Origin: Gillisia xinjiangensis
GTDB lineage: Bacteria > Bacteroidota > Bacteroidia > Flavobacteriales > Flavobacteriaceae
Assembly: GCF_046298265.1 (NCBI RefSeq)
Contig: NZ_JBKAHK010000010.1
Span: 88,228 to 152,227, forward strand
Length of the DNA: 64,000 nt
Direction of reading: 5' to 3'
The position numbers and the translations under genes were made by a program. The stretch's first letter is position 1. Every line of letters starts with the position of its first letter. The notes under the pieces were generated by a model that searched no databases, was not told the origin of the DNA, and was given only the letters and a program-made list of their open reading frames with translations. Below, in pieces: positions 45,638 to 53,327 of this stretch.

Positions 45638-46093
45638 TCAGTACCAGAAAATTAAATTTTCTCCTTTAAAACAATTTGGGGCCCTATCCATGGCTAATTT
45701 GATATTATCGGTAATATTATGCTTGCCAAGCAATGCATAAACATTGGCTTTTAATAACTCTTCCTTCACCTTTCGGTTAGCCCCGGATATAATTATTTGA
45801 ATCCCTTTTTCTTTAATTTGGTTGCTTATCTCCTTTAACCTGTTCACACCTGTAGCATCTATAAATGGAACATTTCTTATCCTTAAGATTAGTATTTCGG
45901 GTTTGAAATTTAAATCGGTGACTACTTCCTGAAATTTTTGGGAAGCTCCAAAAAATAATGGACCATTAATTTCATAGAGCAATACTCCTTTTGGAATTTC
46001 TGGAACTTCTTCTTCAAATAACTGTTCCCTAACCTCATCATTTGATTTCAACAAAGCCGATAAGTTTGCGTCCTTACTCCTCGCCACTTGCAT
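45638..46093 (-). pseudogene. STAS-domain fragment of a second SulP transporter
   Basis: 151 residues that match only the end of a SulP protein: VARSKDANLSALLKSNDEVREQLFEEE, then YEINGPLFFGASQKF and PEILILRIRNVPFIDATGVNRLKEI. The membrane domain is missing: upstream the frame soon meets a stop and unrelated sequence. The frame could still make a free STAS protein, but a truncated gene is likelier. Confidence 0.75.
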
Positions 46094-46173
46094 TAATCAA
46101 GGCCGTTGTGCGTCCGCTAAGAAAACGGCACAGTCCAAAATAACCCAATTGTTTAAATAAAGAAATTCAGCCA

Positions 46174-46284
46174 ATGAGTAAAAACGAGTGCAATAAAAGA
46201 ATCGATAAATCAATGAAAGATTCTGAAGAAGGAAAATTAACTGAGGCAAATGATTTAATGGCTGAAATTGAAAAATGGAACTAA
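46174..46284 (+). CDS. Possible antitoxin-like short protein or fragment
   Basis: A 36-residue frame, MSKNECNKRIDKSMKDSEEGKL and TEANDLMAEIEKWN, resembling the C-terminal end of small ParD/RelB-like antitoxins (RIDKSLEDSKxGRLTxxxDLxxEIxKW). No toxin gene follows, so it may be a remnant. The remaining spacer 46285-46512 shows no gene; it has a short ACGTC...GACGT dyad near 46388. Confidence 0.35.
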   Translation: MSKNECNKRIDKSMKDSEEGKLTEANDLMAEIEKWN

Positions 46285-46512
46285 AAATTTATTGGAAGAA
46301 AAGTTAGTTTTTTGTTCAAAGGAAAACATCGGATCCGATAATTTAAAAACCCGGCAACCCCTGTAAAGCCTACAAACTAAAAGTGTCACGTCGAAGTCGA
46401 GACGTTTTTAGGTTTCTAAACGGATAAGCATAAATAAAATTTCTGAAATATTAAAAAATGCTGAATCAATTTTTAAAATCCCCGCAACACCTTACGGTCA
46501 GCATTTTTTTTT

Positions 46513-46547
46513 TGCACAGCCTGTGCATCTATAATTTCCTATCTTTG
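46513..46547 (+). promoter_or_regulatory. Promoter with 15-bp dyad for the metal-efflux operon
   Basis: TGCACAG C CTGTGCA (46513-46527) is a perfect 7-1-7 dyad, suited to a dimeric regulator. TATCTTTG (46540-46547) fits TAnnTTTG and lies just 5 bp before the GTG start at 46553, so the mRNA would be leaderless or nearly so. Confidence 0.6.
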
Positions 46548-46552
46548 CGTTC

Positions 46553-46876
46553 GTGAATATAATCGCACTCATATTATCTTTTTATTTCCTTGGTCTTAAT
46601 TTTATACCTTGTGATGACACGGTGGAATCAAACGATCAGGATACTATTTCTGTTAACTTAACTTTTAACCAGGATAATCAAGATCAGCAACACGATGATA
46701 AATCCGACGGTTGTCCTCCTTTCTGTCAGTGCCACTGCTGCCACGTTCACGTGGTAAATTTCCACCCCGGTAATTTCGAAGTTCTGGATCTGGAGATTCC
46801 CAATCTTATAGTTCAAAAAGCAGAGAATCCCGGGATAGAAATACTGGATTCCCATTTTCAGCCTCCCCGACTTTAA
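46553..46876 (+). CDS. DUF6660-like small Cys/His-rich protein
   Basis: A 107-residue protein with hydrophobic N-terminus (MNIIALILSFYFLGLNFIPC) and a metal-binding-like centre, CPPFCQCHCCHVHVV. The start codon is GTG at 46553, placed by the promoter 5 bp upstream. Proteins of this type lie before CzcA/CusA genes in Bacteroidota, as here (85 bp to the RND gene). A periplasmic metal chaperone or sensor is a reasonable inference. Confidence 0.78.
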   Translation: MNIIALILSFYFLGLNFIPCDDTVESNDQDTISVNLTFNQDNQDQQHDDKSDGCPPFCQCHCCHVHVVNFHPGNFEVLDLEIPNLIVQKAENPGIEILDSHFQPPRL

Positions 46877-46961
46877 TTCAGTTTAGAGGATAGTTATATC
46901 CTCTCCTTATTGGCTTTGGCCAATATTTTTTCTTATTAAAAACTGAATTAAATTATCATTT

Positions 46962-49900
46962 ATGATTAATAAAATCATTGATTTCTCGATCAATAATAAA
47001 TTCATTATTGGTTTACTAACAGTGGTGCTAATTGGAGCAGGAATTTGGAGCGTTTTTCAGGTTCCGGTGGATGCCCAGCCCGACATCACGAACAATCAGG
47101 TGCAAGTAATCACCCAGGCACCCAATTTAGGAACCGAAGACATTGAACAATTTGTTACCTACCCAGTAGAAATTGCTATGAGCAATCTTCCGGGGGTTAA
47201 GGAAATACGTTCTGTTTCAAGGTTTGGTCTTTCCGTTGTAACTATCGTTTTTAAAGATGATATGGGTACTTATCTCCCCCGCCAATTGGTAGGTGAAAAA
47301 CTGAATGCAGTTAAGAACGAAATTCCGGAAGGTTTTGGACAGCCTTCTATGGGCCCTATTTCAACCGGACTTGGGGAAATCTATCAGTACACCCTCGAGG
47401 TGGAAGAGGAATTCAAGCATAAATATTCTCCCACCGAGCTGAGGACGATTCAGGACTGGATTGTAAGGAGACAAATGGCAATGGTGCCAGGCGTTGTTGA
47501 GGTGAACGGCGTTGGTGGTATGATCAAGCAATATGAAGTAGCTTTAGATCCCGATGAATTAAAAGCTATTGGGCTTTCCATATCAGATGTTTTTACCGCC
47601 CTTGAAAATAACAATCAGAATACTGGCGGGGCTTATATAGAAAAAAATCATCAGGCAAATTTTATTCGCGGGGAAGGACTTGCCAGAAGTATAGAGGATC
47701 TGGAAAAGATCGTAGTAACCACTTCCGGTGGTATTCCCATAACAATAGCTGATATTGCTGATGTCCGCATAGGCAGTGCCGTGAGATACGGAGCTCTTAC
47801 AAAAAACGGGCAGGGGGAAGCCGTAGGCGGAATGATAATGATGCTGAAAGGTGCCAATTCTAATGAGGTAATAGATAATGTAAAGGAACGAATTCAGCAA
47901 ATTCAAAAATCCCTTCCGGAAGGGGTTTCTGTAGCACCTTTTTTGGATAGAAGCGAACTCATTAGTGACACCACTTCTACAGTCACAAAAAACCTGCTGG
48001 AAGGTGGACTTATTGTAATATTTGTTCTAGTGCTGCTCCTTGGAAACTGGCGGGGAGGACTCATAGTTGCTTCAACTATTCCTCTCTCTCTTTTATTTGC
48101 TTTTATTCTGATGAACGTTTTTGACGTCTGGGCGAATTTGATGAGTCTGGGTGCTATAGATTTCGGGATCATTGTGGATGGAGCCGTGATCATTGTGGAA
48201 AGCACCGTCTTTACAATTCATCAACGTATGAAGAAAAGAGGGGAAATAAATAAGGCTGAAAGGGATTCCATTGCCACAACTTCATCTAAAAAGATGATGA
48301 ATTCAGCTTTCTTCGGGCAACTAATCATCCTTATTGTATTTCTTCCGATTCTTGCCCTGGAAGGTGTGGAAGGGAAAATGTTCAAACCAATGGCGCTGAC
48401 ATTTATGTTTGCTATGCTGGGAGCGATGATTCTGTGCCTGACCTATGTTCCAATGATTTCAGCTCTTTTTCTAAAAGAGAAGAAAAACCGAAAGAGATCT
48501 TATGGGGACAAGTTTGTGGTTTGGCTGCAGGACAAATATGAACCTTTACTGAACAAATCTTTAAAAAGAGGAAAGATAATTCTGGGGCTTGCTATAGCTC
48601 TTTTTGCCCTGGCAATTTTAATGTTTACCAGAATGGGTGGGGAATTCATCCCTCAACTTGACGAGGGAGATATAGCTTTTCACATCATTTTAAAACCCGG
48701 GAGTTCCCTTGATGAAGGAATTGCCACCTCCACCAAAATTGAACAGCTTTTGCTGGATGAATACCCTGAAATTGAACAAGTAGTGACTCGTTTTGGGGTT
48801 TCTGATGTACCAACCGATCCTATGCCAATGGATATTGGAGATAGCTTCATTATTTTAAAAGATAAGGATGAATGGACCTCTGCAGCAACAAAAGATGAAC
48901 TTATAACCAGGATTAAAGAGACCATAAGTATTATCCCGGGAGTGAGTTATGAATTTACGCAACCCGTGGAGATGAGATTTAATGAACTTCTAACCGGAGT
49001 GAGGGAAGATGTTGCCGTGAAATTATATGGTGATGATCTGGATATTTTGGCAAGTAAAGCTCAGGAAATGGGGAAAATTATTTCTACTGTAGAGGGTGTT
49101 GCAGATATGAAAGTGGAAGCAACAGCTGGACTGCCTCAAATCACCGTTAACTACAACCGGAACAAGACTGCTCAATACGGCCTTCAGATAAAGGAGCTCA
49201 ATTCCCTTATTCAAACGGCTTTTGCAGGAGGAAGCGCAGGGGTTATTTTTGAAGGTGAAAAACGTTTTGATCTGGTGGTTCGCTTACAGGAGGAAGACAG
49301 GAGCAGCATCAAAAATATCCGGAATTTGTATGTTACGCTTCCTTCAGGAAATCAGATTCCATTAAAGGAAGTAGCTGAAATAAGTTATCAGTCCGGCCCG
49401 ATGCAAATTAGTAGGGAAAACACCAATCGCCGGACGTATGTGGGAGTGAATATAAGGAATCGGGATGTTAAGTCGGTGGTTGAAGATATTCAGAATAAAC
49501 TGGATTCCGAATTAAAACTCCCACCCGGATACTATATTAGATACGGAGGTGCTTTCGAGAATTTTGAAAGAGCCAGTAAAAAGTTGCAGGTAGTTGTTCC
49601 CATTGCCTTACTCCTCATTTTTATCCTGATTTTCTTTGCCTTGAAATCCTTCAAACAAACCACAATGATTTACATAGCTATTCCACTTGCCGCAATTGGG
49701 GGAGTATATTCTTTATGGCTAAGGGATATGCCGTTTAGTATATCTGCAGGAGTTGGGTTTATTGTATTATTTGGAGTAGCCGTTTTAAATGGGCTGGTAT
49801 TAATAAGCAGTTTCAATGAATTAAAAGAGGAAGGTGTGAAGAATATAAATGAAAGAATCAGCCTTGGGGCCAGAAGAAGAGTACGGCCCATTTTATTGAC

Positions 49901-51308
49901 AGCTCTTACCGATGTTCTCGGGTTCTTACCGATGGCTATTTCAAATTCTGCGGGCGCCGAGGTGCAACGGCCTTTGGCAACAGTGGTTATTGGCGGATTA
50001 ATCACTTCTACCCTGCTAACCCTGTTCATTTTGCCTATTCTATATAAATGGGTGGAAACAAGATCGGGCAGGATGAAAAGTAAAACGTCACTGAGCGGAG
50101 GCTTTGCAATTGTCTTTCTCTTACTTATCCTTCCTGGTAGTTTAAAAGCTCAAACGAGCGAATTGACTCAACCGGTGACGCAGAAGCAAGCAGTGGAATT
50201 GGCATTGCAGAATTATCCACTTCTGAAAAACAAGCGGGCGCAAATTGATAAGGAACAGGCACTCAAAAAATCTGCCTGGGATCTTGGGCAAACCCAAATT
50301 TTTACAGGCGGAGAAGAGATTGGAGGTGCCAATGGAATTTACACCACCATCGGAGTTCAACAGCAGGGAATCGATATCTTCGGAATAATTCCGAAAAACA
50401 AGCTTTATAAGGAAAGGATCGCCCTGGCAGAAGAAGCTTATGACCTTTCACAACTTCAGGTGGTAAGGGAAGTAAAGGAAGCCTGGAGCCGTGCTTTTTC
50501 GGCTAAACAGCAGTACCGGCTTTTTCAGGAACTCGATTCCCTTTACGGAAAGTTCGACCAGGCGGTTACACTGCGTTATGAAGTAGAGGCAATTTCCAGG
50601 CTGGAAATGTTGACTGCAAAAAATGAAATAAGCCAGATTACACTTGAAAAGCAGGAAGCTGAAACCAATTATTTGACAGCTTTACAAAAACTTAATTTGT
50701 GGTTGGGAGAGGTTGAAGATTATGATGTACCGGAAGATTTTGAAGACGCATTAATAAATGAGGCTGTTTTAAGCCAGGATTTTGCCGAAAACCATCCTCT
50801 TTTTAAACTTTCTGAACAAGAGGTAGCGGTGGCAGAAGCAGCATATACGGCAAAAAAAGCCGATTTCCTTCCGGAACTCAATGTTCAGTATGGCCTTCAA
50901 AAAGTAAATGGAACTTCCGGTTTTTATAGTTACCAAGCGGGAATTTCTATTCCTATTTTCTCGGGAGCTGCTTACGGTGAAGCTAAAGCGGCACAAATAG
51001 AACAGGAAATAGCTGAAAGAGCTGCCGGATTTCAGAAAGATCAAATAATATCAGATTATGAAATTGCTCTCCGCAACTATAAGAGGTGGAAGGCTTCCTG
51101 GGAATTTTATCGGGATGAAGCTTCACCCTTACTTGAAGAGCAAAGAGAAGGTTCCTTGCTCGCTTTTAAGGAAGGAGCAATTGAGTACGTAGCCTTTATT
51201 CAAAACCTGGACAATGCTCTGGAGTCCGAGTTAAAAGCATTGCAGGCTTTTGAAAATTATCAAATTACCCTTGCGGAAATAGAATTTTACATAAATAACA
51301 AAAAATAA
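46962..51308 (+). CDS. CusA/CzcA heavy-metal RND efflux pump fused to a TolC-like outer-membrane domain
   Basis: A 1448-residue fusion. Residues 1-1040 are an HME-type RND pump: VPVDAQPDITNNQVQV near the N-terminus, DFGIIVDGAVIIVES in TM4 (about 398-412), and about 12 transmembrane helices. Residues 1060-1448 are a TolC/CzcC-type protein (KQAVELALQNYPLLKNKRAQI and the following helical hairpins). The joint holds a signal-peptide-like stretch (GFAIVFLLLILPGSLKAQ). Fused CzcA-TolC proteins are known in Bacteroidota. It drives metal cations (Cu/Ag or Zn/Cd/Co) out of the cell with the CzcB protein encoded next. Confidence 0.94.
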   Translation: MINKIIDFSINNKFIIGLLTVVLIGAGIWSVFQVPVDAQPDITNNQVQVITQAPNLGTEDIEQFVTYPVEIAMSNLPGVKEIRSVSRFGLSVVTIVFKDDMGTYLPRQLVGEKLNAVKNEIPEGFGQPSMGPISTGLGEIYQYTLEVEEEFKHKYSPTELRTIQDWIVRRQMAMVPGVVEVNGVGGMIKQYEVALDPDELKAIGLSISDVFTALENNNQNTGGAYIEKNHQANFIRGEGLARSIEDLEKIVVTTSGGIPITIADIADVRIGSAVRYGALTKNGQGEAVGGMIMMLKGANSNEVIDNVKERIQQIQKSLPEGVSVAPFLDRSELISDTTSTVTKNLLEGGLIVIFVLVLLLGNWRGGLIVASTIPLSLLFAFILMNVFDVWANLMSLGAIDFGIIVDGAVIIVESTVFTIHQRMKKRGEINKAERDSIATTSSKKMMNSAFFGQLIILIVFLPILALEGVEGKMFKPMALTFMFAMLGAMILCLTYVPMISALFLKEKKNRKRSYGDKFVVWLQDKYEPLLNKSLKRGKIILGLAIALFALAILMFTRMGGEFIPQLDEGDIAFHIILKPGSSLDEGIATSTKIEQLLLDEYPEIEQVVTRFGVSDVPTDPMPMDIGDSFIILKDKDEWTSAATKDELITRIKETISIIPGVSYEFTQPVEMRFNELLTGVREDVAVKLYGDDLDILASKAQEMGKIISTVEGVADMKVEATAGLPQITVNYNRNKTAQYGLQIKELNSLIQTAFAGGSAGVIFEGEKRFDLVVRLQEEDRSSIKNIRNLYVTLPSGNQIPLKEVAEISYQSGPMQISRENTNRRTYVGVNIRNRDVKSVVEDIQNKLDSELKLPPGYYIRYGGAFENFERASKKLQVVVPIALLLIFILIFFALKSFKQTTMIYIAIPLAAIGGVYSLWLRDMPFSISAGVGFIVLFGVAVLNGLVLISSFNELKEEGVKNINERISLGARRRVRPILLTALTDVLGFLPMAISNSAGAEVQRPLATVVIGGLITSTLLTLFILPILYKWVETRSGRMKSKTSLSGGFAIVFLLLILPGSLKAQTSELTQPVTQKQAVELALQNYPLLKNKRAQIDKEQALKKSAWDLGQTQIFTGGEEIGGANGIYTTIGVQQQGIDIFGIIPKNKLYKERIALAEEAYDLSQLQVVREVKEAWSRAFSAKQQYRLFQELDSLYGKFDQAVTLRYEVEAISRLEMLTAKNEISQITLEKQEAETNYLTALQKLNLWLGEVEDYDVPEDFEDALINEAVLSQDFAENHPLFKLSEQEVAVAEAAYTAKKADFLPELNVQYGLQKVNGTSGFYSYQAGISIPIFSGAAYGEAKAAQIEQEIAERAAGFQKDQIISDYEIALRNYKRWKASWEFYRDEASPLLEEQREGSLLAFKEGAIEYVAFIQNLDNALESELKALQAFENYQITLAEIEFYINNKK

Positions 51309-51315
51309 ACAGATG

Positions 51316-51367
51316 AAACATCCATGAGAATAAAATTTCTCACACAGGGAAATGTTTATATGGATGT
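51316..51367 (+). terminator. Hairpin between the RND and adaptor genes
   Basis: AACATCCAT (51316-51324) pairs with ATGGATGTT (51359-51367), with an inner GAGAAxxxxTTTCTC stem. There is no clear T run, so partial termination or mRNA processing is more likely than a full stop. Confidence 0.4.
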
Positions 51368-51400
51368 TATATATGACCTCTAAAACAATAAAATAAACAT

Positions 51401-52570
51401 ATGAAATTTTCAATATATATACTCGCAATTTTTCTCGTCCTTTCCTGTAAGGAAGATAGTAAAAAGGAGGTAAAAGAGTCAGTCACAATTCAGCAGAAAG
51501 AAGCATCGCCTGTTAAGGAAGCTATGCTCTCACAGCAGCAATTTGATGCCCTGGATATGAAAATTGACACCCTATCATCAAGACTGATGAGTGGATATGT
51601 TCAGGCAAATGGCGAACTCGAAGTTCCGCCACAGAGTGAGGCTATCGTCACCCCTGTAATTGGCGGGAACGTCACATCAATTCGTGTGATTGAAGGAAAT
51701 GAAGTAAAGCGTGGGGATGTTCTAGCATACATTGAACACCCGGAAATAATTCAGGTTCAAACGAAGTATATGAATGCCGTAAATAGTTTAAATTTTCAGG
51801 AAAAAGAGTTTAACAGGCAGAAAAAGCTTTACGAAGCCGGAGTGGGCTCGGGAGAGACTTTTCAACGGGCCGAGGCAGAGTTACAGAGTTTTAAGGGACA
51901 GGTTGTGGGGCTTAAAGCTCAACTACAACAATTAAACATCAATCCGGAATTAGTTCAAAAGGGCGATATTCAGAAGAGGGTTCCTATACTCAGTCCTATC
52001 GACGGAGCTGTCCAGGCAGTTAATATAAAAATAGGGCAATTTGTTCAGGCGCAAACGGAAATGTTTCATATTATCAATACCGAACATGTTCACGTCGATT
52101 TGATGGTATTTGAGAAAGATGTGGCTAAAGTAAAAAAAGGCCAAAAAGTGTTTTTCAGAATAGAATCATTACCCGATATTGAACTGGAGGCAGAAATAAT
52201 TTCTGTAAGTAAGAATTTTGAAGAGGATCCAAAAGCGGTTCACGTTCATGCAGAAATTATTAACAGACCTGGTAACCTGGTTCCCGGGATGTACGTAAGC
52301 GGTAGAATTGCGGTAGATAATCAACGTTCAACGGCCCTTCCCGAATCTGCAATTGTAAGAGATGGCGAAAAATTCTACGCTTTTACTGCGGAAGAGGAAG
52401 GAGATGCCTGGAGTTTTAAGCCGGTAGAAATTATAACCGGAACCGAGCAGGGAAATTGGGTCGAAATCAAGCTTTTGAAGGATTTACCAAAGGAAACGAG
52501 GATTGCGTTTAACAATGCTTATTACCTTATGGCAGAAATGCAAAAAGGGGAAGGCGGGCATAGCCATTAA
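51401..52570 (+). CDS. Efflux RND periplasmic adaptor (CzcB/CusB-like), lipoprotein
   Basis: A 389-residue membrane-fusion protein: lipobox VLSCKED (C16), lipoyl-like half-motifs (SIRVIEGNEVKRGDVLAYIEHPE and VNIKIGQFVQAQTEMFHI) around a coiled-coil hairpin (NSLNFQEKEFNRQKKLYEAG), then beta-barrel and C-terminal domains ending KGEGGHSH. It links the RND pump and TolC domain in the periplasm. It is 92 bp after the pump gene. Confidence 0.93.
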   Translation: MKFSIYILAIFLVLSCKEDSKKEVKESVTIQQKEASPVKEAMLSQQQFDALDMKIDTLSSRLMSGYVQANGELEVPPQSEAIVTPVIGGNVTSIRVIEGNEVKRGDVLAYIEHPEIIQVQTKYMNAVNSLNFQEKEFNRQKKLYEAGVGSGETFQRAEAELQSFKGQVVGLKAQLQQLNINPELVQKGDIQKRVPILSPIDGAVQAVNIKIGQFVQAQTEMFHIINTEHVHVDLMVFEKDVAKVKKGQKVFFRIESLPDIELEAEIISVSKNFEEDPKAVHVHAEIINRPGNLVPGMYVSGRIAVDNQRSTALPESAIVRDGEKFYAFTAEEEGDAWSFKPVEIITGTEQGNWVEIKLLKDLPKETRIAFNNAYYLMAEMQKGEGGHSH

Positions 52571-52754
52571 AATATGAATAATGCGGAGAACATAGGAAAA
52601 GAAAAGCAAGTTCTACACGCAATGCCCCTTCTGGTGATCAATATTGGCTTTAAATAAAGTGGCAGTTACTTGACTGATTAAGAAAAAGTTGTAAAACAGA
52701 ACAAAATACAAAAAATAATGGATGCCATTACCGAACGATATAATCTATAATCAA

Positions 52755-53168
52755 ATGGACCTTTTAGAGAAAATATTGCAGAAGAATAAAGTAAAACCAA
52801 CAGCCATGCGTTTGTTGGTTTTACAATTCCTTTTGAATAAGAAAGTTGCAGTTAGTTTAACAAATATTGAAGACTATTTCGACAATTCTGAAAGAACAAC
52901 ACTTTACCGTACCTTAAAAACCTTTGTGGAAAGCGGTATTGCCCATCAAATTGACGATGGAACGGGTGTTACAAAATATGCTTTGTGCGAAGAAAACTGT
53001 AATTGTGAAATTGATACCGACTTGCACTTGCATTTTCATTGCAATAATTGCGATGAAACGGTCTGTTTCACCCAACACAAAATTCCTCACATTAACCTGC
53101 CCCAAGGTTATTTAGCTGAAGATGTGAACCTGGTTGTTAAAGGGATTTGTGACAAATGTAACAAGTAG
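52755..53168 (+). CDS. Fur-family transcriptional regulator
   Basis: A 137-residue regulator (from MDLLEKILQKNKVKP; an upstream in-frame ATG at 52722 would add 11 residues). The winged helix shows RLLVLQFLLNKKVAVSLTNIEDYF and SERTTLYRTLKTFVESGIAH. The metal sites include HLHFHCNNCDETVC and the final CDKC pair, so a structural zinc is likely. It probably controls the P-type ATPase and CDF genes that follow; the metal (Zn or other) cannot be told. Confidence 0.9.
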   Translation: MDLLEKILQKNKVKPTAMRLLVLQFLLNKKVAVSLTNIEDYFDNSERTTLYRTLKTFVESGIAHQIDDGTGVTKYALCEENCNCEIDTDLHLHFHCNNCDETVCFTQHKIPHINLPQGYLAEDVNLVVKGICDKCNK

Positions 53169-53327
53169 TAGATTTCCAGTTTTAGTCAAATCTATCAAAA
53201 TAAAATTTTACCTTTTGATAAGAAAAGTGCAGATACGATTTGTTAAGATATTAATAGCATTTTCACAAAGTTCATGACTATCGTAATTACGATAATAAAT
53301 CATCCTAAAGTGGAAAAAAAATTTATT

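Noticed and set aside
52574..52657. 27-aa frame between czcB and the Fur gene (ends HAMPLLVINIGFK)
   Set aside because: Faintly like the start of OSCP1-type proteins (PLLxINLGGEM), but too short to support as a gene or remnant.
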